Assembly (NCBI GenBank): GCA_001804165.1
Contig: MHFL01000050.1
Span: forward strand, 45,429-55,757
Source of the DNA: Omnitrophica bacterium RIFCSPLOWO2_01_FULL_45_10
GTDB lineage: Bacteria; Omnitrophota; Gorgyraeia; 2-01-FULL-45-10
Reading direction: 5' to 3'
Length of the DNA stretch: 10,329 bases
The translations under genes were made by a program, and so were the position numbers. Positions 1 through 6,548 of the stretch are shown here, piece by piece. Below the pieces are notes generated by a model, which did not search any database, was not told the DNA's origin, and was given only the letters and a program-made list of their open reading frames with translations. Numbering within the stretch: the stretch's first letter is position 1; each line of letters starts with the position of its first letter.

Positions 1-564
1 CCTATTTGGCTTGCCGTAATTAGGTATCTCCGGCTCTTCGTGGAGCTCGGTGCCAATGCCATGGCCGACAAACGCCCTAACGACACTAAAACCCTCGGAT
101 TCCACAAATTCTTGAATGCCGTGCGATATATCCGAGAGCCTTCTATCCGGCCTCGCGAGGGCAATGGCTAAATAAAGAGCGTCGCTAGTTACTTTGAGAA
201 GTTTCAGCTTCTCCTCGTTAATCTCACCCACACCATAGGTCGCGGCGCCGTCAGCAAAATAGTCTTTGAATCTTACGCCGACGTCAATCGATACGATATC
301 GCCATTTGCCAGCCGTCTTTCAGACGGTATACCGTGGACGACGACCTCGTTTAACGATGTGCAGATATTCCCCGGGAAACCCTTGTAATTCTTAAACGCC
401 GGATAGCCGTCTTTTTTTAATATCTCATCCCGCGCGATCGCGTCGAGCTCCCTCGTTTCGATTCCCGGCCTTACGCTATTCTTCAACTTCCCCAGGACGG
501 AAGCAACGATCTCGCCCGCTCTTCTAATCAGGTCAATCTCGGAATCGCTTCTTAAGACGATCAT
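1..564 (-). CDS. map: Methionine aminopeptidase type I, C-terminus cut by window edge
   Basis: Removes the initiator methionine from new proteins in the cytosol with a dinuclear metal centre. The 188 visible residues read without a stop to the left edge. Of the five metal ligands of the family, three are seen: Asp94 (in SIDVG), Asp105 (in FADGAAT) and His168 (in GHGIG). The substrate-binding histidines are also present at His77 (VVHGIP) and His175 (HEEPEIPN). The two glutamate ligands of the C-terminal part must lie beyond the edge, so about a quarter of a usual 250-residue protein is missing. The start ATG (564-562) overlaps the adk stop codon as ATGA, which suggests coupled translation; no strong Shine-Dalgarno is seen. 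A map gene after adk is the standard end of the spc operon. No amino-terminal zinc-finger extension is present. Identification is firm. Confidence 0.96.
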   Translation of the reverse strand, partial: MIVLRSDSEIDLIRRAGEIVASVLGKLKNSVRPGIETRELDAIARDEILKKDGYPAFKNYKGFPGNICTSLNEVVVHGIPSERRLANGDIVSIDVGVRFKDYFADGAATYGVGEINEEKLKLLKVTSDALYLAIALARPDRRLSDISHGIQEFVESEGFSVVRAFVGHGIGTELHEEPEIPNYGKPNR

Positions 565-1223
565 GCCAGATGTTCATCTTCAAAAATCTTAAAAATTACT
601 TTAAAGAGTTCATCTACATCCATATCGCCTGATACCTTCTTGAGATTCCCTTTTCGCAAGTAGTAATTTATCAGCGGCTTCGTCTGGGTCTGGTATACCT
701 TGAGCCTATTCCTGACCGTCTCTTCTTTGTCGTCAGGCCTTTGAATTAACCGCGAGCCGCACCTGTCGCATATGCCTTCTTGTTTAGGCGGTATATTCTT
801 AACGTGGTAATTGAAGCCGCACTTTGAACAGACCCTTCTACCTGAAAGACGCTCAATGGCTACCTCTGGCGACGTCTCGAAGTATATAATTAAATCTATG
901 CCTGAAGAAATTTTACTCAACGATTCATCAAGGGCAATGGCCTGATTAAGCGTCCTTGGGAAACCATCTAGAATAAAACCTTTTTTTGCGTCGTCCGACT
1001 TCAAGGCATCCACGATTACTTCAGTCACTATCTCGTCCGGCACCAATTCGCCTTTATCCATATAGGATTTAGCCTTGACTCCCAAGGGAACCTCTTTTAT
1101 TACCGCTTTCCGCAGAATATCTCCGGTCGATATGTGCGGAATCTTATATCTTCGCGACAACACATCGCTCTGAGTTCCTTTTCCGGCGCCAGGCGGTCCT
1201 AGGAGTATTAGTCTCATGCTCAT
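561..1223 (-). CDS. adk: Adenylate kinase, long form with zinc-type LID
   Basis: Catalyses ATP + AMP = 2 ADP in the cytosol. From the chosen start the protein has 220 residues, typical of the long bacterial form. The P-loop GPPGAGKGT is at residues 9-17, the AMP-binding region follows with STGD (32-35), and DGFPR is at 86-90. The LID domain carries four cysteines at 132, 135, 152 and 155 in a C-x2-C-x16-C-x2-C pattern, the structural zinc site known from Gram-positive and many other bacterial kinases. Three starts are possible: GTG 1226, ATG 1223 and ATG 1217. ATG 1223 is chosen because AAGGA lies 7 nt upstream; its first base is the last base of the secY stop (TGATG). ATG 1217 gives the family's usual MRLILLG beginning. 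Sits between secY and map as in many bacteria. Confidence 0.96.
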   Translation of the reverse strand: MSMRLILLGPPGAGKGTQSDVLSRRYKIPHISTGDILRKAVIKEVPLGVKAKSYMDKGELVPDEIVTEVIVDALKSDDAKKGFILDGFPRTLNQAIALDESLSKISSGIDLIIYFETSPEVAIERLSGRRVCSKCGFNYHVKNIPPKQEGICDRCGSRLIQRPDDKEETVRNRLKVYQTQTKPLINYYLRKGNLKKVSGDMDVDELFKVIFKIFEDEHLA

Positions 1224-2572
1224 CACGCCATCCTTGCCTTCAATCTACCCTTTCTCATGAAACCTTCATAGTGCCTCATGAGAAGATGCGATTCCACCTG
1301 TTTCATGGTATCGAGCATAACGCCGACGATGATGAGAAGCCCTGTCCCTCCGAAGAAACTAGCGACAAGATATGGTATCTTGAGCCCCGCAGATATAATG
1401 CTCGGAAGGACGGCGATTATGGCAAGGAAAACGGCGCCCGGAAACGTTATCCGGGTCATAATGAAGTCGAGATATTCCGCTGTCTGTTTACCCGGCCTTA
1501 TCCCTGGAACGAATCCTCCGTATTTCTTCATGTTGTCCGATATATCTATCGGATTAAACGTTATGGCCGTATAAAAATAGGCAAAGAATATTATCAAAAG
1601 GGCATAGAGTGAATTATATACCCATTCACCGCGCGTCAGTGCCTGGGCAAATTTTTGAAAGCCCTGGCTAGGTATAAAACCGGCTACAGTCGCCGGAAAT
1701 AGTATTATGCTCTGAGCGAATATGATAGGTATGACGCCGGCCTGATTTACCCGAAGCGGAAGATACGTGGACTGGCCGCCGTATATCTTTCTTCCGACAA
1801 CTCTCTTGGCATATTGAATCGGTATCTTTCTTTGACCTTGAGTTACAATGATTACGCTTACGACTACCAGCACGAGCATCACGACCATCAAAAGAAGCGT
1901 AAATATGTCCAGTTGGGCCTTCTCGGGAGCAAACGGGGAAAATAGGGCGTATAGTTGATATAAGGCGGTAGGTATCCTTGAGATTATACCCGCGGTAATA
2001 ATCAAAGACATGCCATTTCCTATCCCATACTCCTGTATTTGCTCACCCAGCCACATGATGAACGCCGTTCCGCTTGTCAAAGTGATGACCGTCAGGATCC
2101 TGAAACTCAATCCGGGAAACTGCACAATCTGAAGACCCTGAAATCTCTCCGGATTCTCCAGCCATAACGCTATAAAGAAGGATTGTATGACCGACAATAT
2201 AATAGTGCCGTATCTCGTATATTGAATTATCTTCTTGTGTCCCGCCTCGCCTTCCTTGGCCAATCTTTCCAAGGCAGGTATTACCGCGGTTAAAAGTTGC
2301 AGTATTATGGACGCGGATATATAAGGCATTATCCCGAGCGCGAATATTGTGAGTCGGGAAATCGCTCCTCCTGAGAACATGTTCATTATGCCGAAAAGCG
2401 CTCCGCCCTGCGTTTGGGCGAGCCGCGAGAAGAATAGCGCTAATTTTCCGCCGTCAATGCCGGGTGTCGGTATGTATGTGCCCACCCGATAGACCGCTAA
2501 AAGTATGGCCGTGAATACTATCTTCTTTCTAAGATCGGGTATCTTTAATGTATTTACAAATGCTTCAAGCAT
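1223..2572 (-). CDS. secY: SecY, channel subunit of the Sec translocon
   Basis: Inner-membrane pore through which SecA-driven preproteins and nascent membrane proteins pass, working with SecE and SecG. The 449 residues show about ten hydrophobic segments, the usual SecY count; the first spans roughly residues 18-38. Family landmarks include YIPTPGID (33-40), a TM2 region with MPYISASIILQLL (82-94), the cytosolic loop GQRKIPIQYAKR (246-257), GGQSTYLPLRVNQAGVIP (265-282) and the C5 loop FVPGIRPG (354-361), whose Arg359 matches the arginine needed for SecA-dependent export. The end is basic, as usual for the cytosolic tail. Starts 7 nt after the rplO stop. No Shine-Dalgarno is visible in the AT-rich leader, so initiation may depend on ribosomes ending rplO. 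Its last base is shared with the adk start. Confidence 0.98.
   Translation of the reverse strand: MLEAFVNTLKIPDLRKKIVFTAILLAVYRVGTYIPTPGIDGGKLALFFSRLAQTQGGALFGIMNMFSGGAISRLTIFALGIMPYISASIILQLLTAVIPALERLAKEGEAGHKKIIQYTRYGTIILSVIQSFFIALWLENPERFQGLQIVQFPGLSFRILTVITLTSGTAFIMWLGEQIQEYGIGNGMSLIITAGIISRIPTALYQLYALFSPFAPEKAQLDIFTLLLMVVMLVLVVVSVIIVTQGQRKIPIQYAKRVVGRKIYGGQSTYLPLRVNQAGVIPIIFAQSIILFPATVAGFIPSQGFQKFAQALTRGEWVYNSLYALLIIFFAYFYTAITFNPIDISDNMKKYGGFVPGIRPGKQTAEYLDFIMTRITFPGAVFLAIIAVLPSIISAGLKIPYLVASFFGGTGLLIIVGVMLDTMKQVESHLLMRHYEGFMRKGRLKARMA
1231..1235 (-). promoter_or_regulatory. Shine-Dalgarno that decides the adk start
   Basis: On the minus strand AAGGA lies 7 nt before ATG 1223, inside the last codons of secY. 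It is only 4 nt from the alternative GTG at 1226 and 13 nt from ATG 1217, so spacing favours the middle start. This is a spacing argument only. Confidence 0.5.
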
Positions 2573-2579
2573 ATTTTAA

Positions 2580-3023
2580 TTAACTTATAACTTCCATTTT
2601 AGCGGTGGCTTCCTCAAATTTTTTTTTGGCGCTTTTTGAAAACTTGTGCGCCTTGACGGTCAATTTTTTTGTCAATTTTCCGTCTCCCAAAATTTTAATG
2701 GGATGAGTGGCACTGCTGATCAAACGAGCCTTTTTTAATTCGTCCGGACCGATGATGGAATTATCTTCAAATCTATCCAACGATTCAATATTCACTATTT
2801 GGTACGTTTGCCTGAAAGGCGCCTTAAAGCCCTTCTTTGGGATTCGCCTTGCGAGCGGCATCTGTCCGCCTTCAAAATGGGGCCTCGTGGTTCTTCCTGA
2901 GCGCTTCTTCGCGCCCTTGCGTCCTCTGCAGGATGTCTTGCCGTGGCCTGAGCCGGAACCGCGGCCCCTGCGTTTTGTCGGCCTGGTCGCGCCGCGAGGG
3001 GAGCCTAGCTCATTCATTTTCAT
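2580..3023 (-). CDS. rplO: Large-subunit ribosomal protein L15
   Basis: Late-assembling protein of the 50S subunit that contacts several 23S rRNA domains. The 147 residues match the usual length. The glycine- and arginine-rich N-terminal extension that threads into rRNA is clear, with [19 protein letters not shown] at about residues 19-37, followed by a globular C-terminal part ending in a lysine-rich segment. The ATG at 3023 overlaps the rpsE stop as ATGA; a second in-frame ATG at 3017 is possible. In most bacteria rpmD (L30) lies between rpsE and rplO; here the two genes overlap, so L30 is absent from the operon. secY follows after 7 nt. Confidence 0.97.
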   Translation of the reverse strand: MKMNELGSPRGATRPTKRRGRGSGSGHGKTSCRGRKGAKKRSGRTTRPHFEGGQMPLARRIPKKGFKAPFRQTYQIVNIESLDRFEDNSIIGPDELKKARLISSATHPIKILGDGKLTKKLTVKAHKFSKSAKKKFEEATAKMEVIS

Positions 3024-3589
3024 GCGATCTTCTCACTCTTTTCCTTTAGCCTTTCAAACCGCAATTTCTTCAAGCCATCCATTGCCGCCTTCAACACATT
3101 CAACGCGGTATCTGAACCCAGACTCTTAGTCAATATATCCTTTATCCCACCAGCCTCGCAGATTGCCCGCACGGCTCCACCCGCGATTATGCCTGTTCCT
3201 TCCCTGGCGGGTTTAAGAAGGACATTCGCTGCCTTGAAATGGCCCATCGTTTCATGCGGTATGGTCGTTCCTTTTAACGGAACCTTAAAGAAATTTTTCT
3301 TTGCGTCGTTTAGGGCCTTTCTTATGGCATCCGCCACTTCATTTGCTTTGCCGAACCCGATGCCTGCCTGACCGTTGCCGTCTCCGACGACAACCAGCGC
3401 ATTGAACGAGAATCGTCGTCCGCCCTTAACCACCTTCGCGACCCTCTTTATAGTGACGACTTTCTCTATATACTGGCTTTCTTTTGTTTCGGACCATTGC
3501 GCCGCACGCCTACCGCGACTATTCACGCTCCTCTTTGGCGCCGCGTTTTCGTTAGTATTCTTTTTCTCTATGCGTTTATCCAAGTCCAC
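3020..3589 (-). CDS. rpsE: Small-subunit ribosomal protein S5
   Basis: 30S protein near the mRNA entry site, involved in decoding accuracy. The double-stranded RNA-binding-like N domain begins near residue 42 ([19 protein letters not shown]), followed by the hallmark [17 protein letters not shown] and the C-terminal domain with [15 protein letters not shown] and [15 protein letters not shown]. At 189 residues it is longer than the roughly 167 of E. coli because about 40 hydrophilic, charged residues precede the core. The start is uncertain: GTG 3589 opens the longest form but overlaps the GAGAGG ribosome-binding stretch, whereas TTG 3583 stands 5 nt after it. Both choices leave the core intact. 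It begins 7 nt after rplR and its stop overlaps the rplO start. Confidence 0.96.
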   Translation of the reverse strand: MDLDKRIEKKNTNENAAPKRSVNSRGRRAAQWSETKESQYIEKVVTIKRVAKVVKGGRRFSFNALVVVGDGNGQAGIGFGKANEVADAIRKALNDAKKNFFKVPLKGTTIPHETMGHFKAANVLLKPAREGTGIIAGGAVRAICEAGGIKDILTKSLGSDTALNVLKAAMDGLKKLRFERLKEKSEKIA

Positions 3590-3594
3590 CTCTC
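3589..3594 (-). promoter_or_regulatory. Possible Shine-Dalgarno for rpsE, overlapping the GTG start
   Basis: GAGAGG on the minus strand ends on the first base of GTG 3589 and stands 5 nt before TTG 3583. If it is the ribosome-binding site, translation of S5 starts two codons later than the longest frame. The evidence is spacing only. Confidence 0.4.
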
Positions 3595-3596
3595 TA

Positions 3597-3965
3597 TCAA
3601 AATTGAAGTCCCCCCTTGCGCGCGGCCTCTGCCACTGCCTTCACACGTCCATGATAACGATACCCGCCCCTGTCGAAGACTACTTTCGTGATATCGTGTT
3701 TCTTGCAGACCTCCGCAAGGGCGCTCCCGAGCATTGATGCCCCTTTCACATTGCCGCAATCGCCTTTCGCTTTATCTTTCACCTCCGGAGACAAAGTGGA
3801 TAACGTCAGTATGGTCCTGCCTTCGTCATCATTCAGCACCTGAGCGTACGTATGGCTCAGGCTCCTATAGATCGAAAGACGGGGCTTTTCCTTTGTGCCG
3901 TAAATTTTAGCCCTTATTATCGCGTGCCTCTTAATCCTACCTTTAAGTTTGATCCACCGTTTCAT
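3597..3965 (-). CDS. rplR: Large-subunit ribosomal protein L18
   Basis: Binds 5S rRNA together with L5 and places it in the central protuberance of the 50S subunit. The 122 residues have the usual length. A short basic N-terminus ([19 protein letters not shown]) is followed by the conserved fold with [13 protein letters not shown], then an Ala/Gly-containing helix ([13 protein letters not shown]) and the C-terminal signature [19 protein letters not shown]. Starts at ATG 3965, 5 nt after the rplF stop, with GGAG located inside the end of rplF about 10 nt upstream, so its reading probably follows rplF translation. rpsE begins 7 nt downstream. Nothing unusual is seen. Confidence 0.98.
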   Translation of the reverse strand: MKRWIKLKGRIKRHAIIRAKIYGTKEKPRLSIYRSLSHTYAQVLNDDEGRTILTLSTLSPEVKDKAKGDCGNVKGASMLGSALAEVCKKHDITKVVFDRGGYRYHGRVKAVAEAARKGGLQF

Positions 3966-3970
3966 GAATT

Positions 3971-4531
3971 TTAAGCTCCGCCTGCGCCGGCGGCTCCCGC
4001 AACTGCCTTACCGGCCTTGCGCCTGATGTGCTCTCCCGAATACTTAATCCCCTTTCCTTTATAAGGCTCAGGTCTATAAAAATCCCTAATCTCCGCCGCG
4101 ACCTCTCCGACCTTCGCCTTGTCTATCCCCTTAATTACTATTAGAATCGGCTTAGGCGTCTCGATAGTTATGCCCTCCGGGATATTGTAGTTTATAGGAT
4201 GGGTATAACTTAAAGATATCGACACCACCTTGCCTTGAACCTGCGCCTTGAACCCCACGCCGGATATCTCCAACTCCTTCGTGTAGCCCTTCGTGAGTCC
4301 GATCGTCATATTATTGACGATGCTTCTTATAAGTCCGTGAGTCGCCTTATCCTGTTTTTCATCCGATGGCCTTGTGACCTGAATTAAATTGTCTTTAAAT
4401 TCTACTTTGAAACGGACCGGCACCTTATACTCTAATCTACCCTTAGAGCTCTCCAGACTAATTAAGCCGCCGGAAATATCAACCTTTATATCCTTGGGTA
4501 TGGCTATTGGCTTTTTACCTATTCTTGACAT
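3971..4531 (-). CDS. rplF: Large-subunit ribosomal protein L6
   Basis: Binds 23S rRNA near the sarcin-ricin loop and the factor-binding region. The protein has 186 residues and the two-fold repeated L6 fold. It opens with the family start MSRIGKKPIAIP, has the GLTKGYTKELEISGVGF linker between the two halves, and ends with the C-terminal signature PEPYKGKGIKY. After the usual basic KAGKA the chain runs on into a short Ala/Gly-rich tail (about the last 12 residues), which is a little unusual. The start at ATG 4531 is preferred over an in-frame TTG at 4546, because AGGTG lies 5 nt before ATG and the protein then begins as its relatives do. It begins 8 nt after the rpsH stop. Confidence 0.97.
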   Translation of the reverse strand: MSRIGKKPIAIPKDIKVDISGGLISLESSKGRLEYKVPVRFKVEFKDNLIQVTRPSDEKQDKATHGLIRSIVNNMTIGLTKGYTKELEISGVGFKAQVQGKVVSISLSYTHPINYNIPEGITIETPKPILIVIKGIDKAKVGEVAAEIRDFYRPEPYKGKGIKYSGEHIRRKAGKAVAGAAGAGGA

Positions 4532-4536
4532 CTCGA

Positions 4537-4541
4537 CACCT
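4537..4541 (-). promoter_or_regulatory. Shine-Dalgarno that decides the rplF start
   Basis: AGGTG on the minus strand stands 5 nt before ATG 4531 and overlaps the TAG stop of rpsH (4542-4540). It supports ATG 4531 over the in-frame TTG at 4546, which would overlap rpsH. Confidence 0.6.
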
Positions 4542-4938
4542 ACCAAATATACAAGAGCACTTCCCCGCCTATGCCTTGAGCGCGGGCCTCGGAATCCGTC
4601 ATTACGCCTTTAGATGTTGATATGACGGCTACGCCTAAACCGCCATAGACCTTAGGGATATCTTCTTTATTCTTATATATCCTTAAACTGGGCTTCGAAA
4701 CGCGTCTTATTCCAAAAATAGCGCTAACGCCATCCTTGCCATATTTGAGATATACTCGCAAAAGCCCCTGCCTTGAATCTTTTATAAATTTATAATTCGA
4801 GATGAATTCTTCGACTTTGAAGATCTTCAGGACATCCTCAGAAAGACGAGAATTCTTAACCTCCACGACCTCCTTTTTGGCTCGGGACGCGTTCCTTATA
4901 ATTGTAAGCATATCCGCTATCGGATCTGTGACCGCCAT
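4540..4938 (-). CDS. rpsH: Small-subunit ribosomal protein S8
   Basis: Primary 16S rRNA-binding protein of the 30S central domain; in E. coli it also represses the spc operon by binding its own mRNA. The 132 residues are of normal length. The start MAVTDPIADMLTIIRNA and the C-terminal RNA-binding part with STSKGVMTDSEAR and the ending GIGGEVLLYIW are textbook S8. A strong ribosome-binding site, AGGAG at 4944-4948, lies 5 nt before ATG. The gene is separated from rpsN by 97 nt, the longest spacer in the window, nearly all of it a palindrome (4961-5035). Whether that structure affects S8 production is not shown by the sequence. Confidence 0.98.
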   Translation of the reverse strand: MAVTDPIADMLTIIRNASRAKKEVVEVKNSRLSEDVLKIFKVEEFISNYKFIKDSRQGLLRVYLKYGKDGVSAIFGIRRVSKPSLRIYKNKEDIPKVYGGLGVAVISTSKGVMTDSEARAQGIGGEVLLYIW

Positions 4939-4960
4939 CTTCTCTCCTTTATACTGCAGT

Positions 4961-5035
4961 TTAGTCGTTAGTCGATTGTCTATAGCCTATAGTTTCGTTT
5001 TTACTATCGGCTATCGACTTACGACTATCGACTAA
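4961..5035. repeat. 75-nt imperfect palindrome built from 7-nt units, rpsN-rpsH spacer
   Basis: Arms 4961-4993 and 5003-5035 are each 33 nt and are inverted copies matching at 27 of 33 positions; the loop is 4994-5002 (AAAAACGAA on the minus strand). Read on the minus strand, the first arm is TT followed by the heptads AGTCGAT, AGTCGTA, AGTCGAT, AGCCGAT and then AGT. The inverse of the other arm splits as AGTCGTT, AGTCGAT, TGTCTAT, AGCCTAT. The element begins on the base after the rpsN stop and ends about a dozen bases before the rpsH ribosome-binding site. In the mRNA it should form a long hairpin. No U-run follows the stem, so it does not look like an intrinsic terminator. It could be a small mobile or repeat element, or a regulatory structure. 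Confidence 0.9.
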
Positions 5036-5221
5036 CTACCAGCTCGCCTTTACAACTCCCGGGATCTCCCCTCTAGAAGCAAGTTCTCTGAAGCAAATCC
5101 TGCATAGCTGAAATCGTCTCATGAATCCCCTGGGCCTGCCGCAGATGGTGCACCTATTATATCTTCTGACCTTGAACTTTTGGGGCCCTCTTTGCTTTAT
5201 TATGAGCGCCTGCTTTGCCAT
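5036..5221 (-). CDS. rpsN: Small-subunit ribosomal protein S14, zinc type
   Basis: 30S head protein. At 61 residues it is the short, zinc-binding (type Z) form. Cysteines 24, 27, 40 and 43 form C-x2-C-x12-C-x2-C inside [19 protein letters not shown], and the chain ends with the family signature GVVKASW. The longer zinc-free S14 of E. coli lacks these cysteines. A good ribosome-binding site (GGAG at 5230-5233) is 8 nt before ATG. The gene sits in its normal place between rplE and rpsH, but is flanked by the two longest spacers of the operon, each with an inverted repeat. Confidence 0.98.
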   Translation of the reverse strand: MAKQALIIKQRGPQKFKVRRYNRCTICGRPRGFMRRFQLCRICFRELASRGEIPGVVKASW

Positions 5222-5240
5222 ATTCTACTCTCCAATTCCG

Positions 5241-5264
5241 GTTTCGTCGTTTGTAATACGAAAC
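5241..5264. repeat. Short inverted repeat in the rplE-rpsN spacer
   Basis: GTTTCGT (5241-5247) and ACGAAAC (5258-5264) are perfect inverse copies around a 10-nt loop. They occupy the middle of the 51-nt spacer, between the rplE stop and the rpsN ribosome-binding site. The stem is only 7 bp and no U-run follows it, so it is not a convincing terminator. It may be a weak RNA hairpin or the remains of a repeat like the one at 4961-5035. Confidence 0.55.
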
Positions 5265-5272
5265 AAATGGTC

Positions 5273-5818
5273 TCACCTACGGAACGGCATTCCTAATAAT
5301 CTCAACAACTCAAACGCCTCTTTCTTCGCTGGCGCGCTTGTTACAATCGTTATGTCCATTCCGTGAATCTTCATGACTTTGTCAACATCTATCTCCGGAA
5401 ATATAAGTTGTTCGTTCAATCCGAATGAATAACCCCCTTTATCATCGAAGGAATCCGTGGATAGGCCCCTAAAATCCCTTATCCTCGGTATCGCGATAGA
5501 GATCAATTTATCCAGAAATTCATACATCATGACCCTTCTCAACGTCACCTTGCACCCTACGGGCATATTTTTCCTAATCTTAAAATTCGCGATCGCTTTC
5601 TTTGCCCTTGTGACAACCGGCCTTTGCCCGGTTATCGCGGCCAATTCAAACTGAGCCGCCTCTAAGAGTTTTATGTCCTGCGTCGCCTCGCCCAGGCCTA
5701 TATTGATGACGACCTTCTTAAGCCGGGGGGCCTCCAGCCGGTTCTTATAGTTAAATAACTTCATCAATTCCGGCACGACCTCTTCTCTATATCTTGTCAA
5801 CAATCTCGGTTTTTCCAT
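5273..5818 (-). CDS. rplE: Large-subunit ribosomal protein L5
   Basis: Binds 5S rRNA with L18 and contacts the P-site tRNA from the central protuberance. The 181 residues are of standard length. Landmarks include [18 protein letters not shown] near residue 28, the segment [41 protein letters not shown] and the C-terminal [11 protein letters not shown] ending with LLGMPFR. The ATG at 5818 follows the rplX stop after 6 nt. No Shine-Dalgarno is visible, since the leader is AT-rich, so translation may depend on ribosomes finishing rplX. In E. coli the S8 repressor site lies near this junction; no such structure was recognised here. Confidence 0.98.
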   Translation of the reverse strand: MEKPRLLTRYREEVVPELMKLFNYKNRLEAPRLKKVVINIGLGEATQDIKLLEAAQFELAAITGQRPVVTRAKKAIANFKIRKNMPVGCKVTLRRVMMYEFLDKLISIAIPRIRDFRGLSTDSFDDKGGYSFGLNEQLIFPEIDVDKVMKIHGMDITIVTSAPAKKEAFELLRLLGMPFRR

Positions 5819-5824
5819 ATGCTT

Positions 5825-6136
5825 TTAGATGGGTTCTTTGCAGCGTTTGCAGAATCTCGTCTTTGTCTCATCCTCGAGTATCTTTATACCGACGCTCGCC
5901 GGCTTATTGCAGGTCTTGCAGGCGAGAGCTAAGTTAGATAGATGAATGGGGCTCTCTTTCTGCACAATCCCTGCCTGCTGGTCCTGTTTAGTTTTTCTCA
6001 TATGGCGCTTGACATAATTTATGCCCTCGACCAACGCCCTACCTTCATTTGGAAATACCCTGAAGACGCGGCCAGTCTTACCCCTGTCTTTACCTGCCAG
6101 CACTAATACCGTATCGTTCTTCCTAATCTTATTCAT
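5825..6136 (-). CDS. rplX: Large-subunit ribosomal protein L24 with four-cysteine C-terminus
   Basis: Early 50S assembly protein that nucleates folding of 23S rRNA. The 103 residues start with a KOW domain (NDTVLVLAGKDRGKTGRVFRV, residues 7-27, with the GKDRGKTG turn), followed by NYVKRHMRKT and GIVQKESPIHLSNLAL. The C-terminal part carries Cys73, 76, 96 and 99 in a C-x2-C-x19-C-x2-C arrangement that looks like a zinc ribbon, found in some bacterial L24 proteins but not in E. coli. The ATG at 6136 is 24 nt after rplN, with GGAAAG shortly upstream. rplE follows after 6 nt. Confidence 0.97.
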   Translation of the reverse strand: MNKIRKNDTVLVLAGKDRGKTGRVFRVFPNEGRALVEGINYVKRHMRKTKQDQQAGIVQKESPIHLSNLALACKTCNKPASVGIKILEDETKTRFCKRCKEPI

Positions 6137-6160
6137 CTACGCTTTCCATGGCCGCATTCC

Positions 6161-6529
6161 TTATAACACTTCCGGCGCCAATGATATAATCTTGGTGAAA
6201 TTCTTGTCTCGAAGTTCCCGCGCTACGGGCCCGAATATCCTTGTCCCACGGGGATTCAGTTGAGGATCTATGATAACCACCGCGTTTCTGTCGAATCTGA
6301 GCCTGGTGCCGTCGAGCCGTTTAATCGGGAACGCGGTCCTTACAACCACGGCCCTAACGACTTCATGCGCCTTCACTATGGCATCAGGGCTCGCCTCTTT
6401 TATATTGCATGTCACAATGTCTCCGACGTTCGCGAAGTCCCTGTTGCCTCTGCCTATAACGCCAATGCAGGAGGCCCTTCTCGCGCCCGTATTATCCGCG
6501 ACATCCAATATCGTCCGCATGCGTATCAT
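6161..6529 (-). CDS. rplN: Large-subunit ribosomal protein L14
   Basis: 50S protein at the subunit interface; forms bridges with 16S rRNA and is a docking site for silencing factor RsfS in other bacteria. The 122 residues equal the usual length. The signature [18 protein letters not shown] lies near the start, and the end shows the conserved [13 protein letters not shown] and [10 protein letters not shown]. First gene of the spc half of the cluster; it lies 19 nt after rpsQ, and no separate promoter was recognised in that gap. The ribosome-binding site is weak (GGCGA a few bases before ATG 6529). Another ATG at codon 4 is possible but would shorten the conserved N-terminus. Confidence 0.98.
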   Translation of the reverse strand: MIRMRTILDVADNTGARRASCIGVIGRGNRDFANVGDIVTCNIKEASPDAIVKAHEVVRAVVVRTAFPIKRLDGTRLRFDRNAVVIIDPQLNPRGTRIFGPVARELRDKNFTKIISLAPEVL

Positions 6530-6548
6530 ATAGTCGCCGTAGTGCCCA

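Noticed and set aside
1271..1612. Open frames on the plus strand opposite secY, and similar plus-strand frames throughout the window
   Set aside because: Each lies opposite a well-supported minus-strand gene, has no family resemblance and no operon context; they are mirror frames.
3568..3759. A 63-codon minus-strand frame spanning the rplR-rpsE junction, considered as a displaced rpmD
   Set aside because: It lies over the coding part of rplR in another frame and its translation lacks any L30 feature.
4961..5035. Intrinsic transcription terminator
   Set aside because: The stem is long and AT-rich with several mismatches, no U-run follows it on either strand, and essential genes of the same operon lie downstream.
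6530..6548. Separate spc-operon promoter before rplN
   Set aside because: The gap is only 19 nt and no -35/-10 pair could be made out there or confidently in rpsQ.
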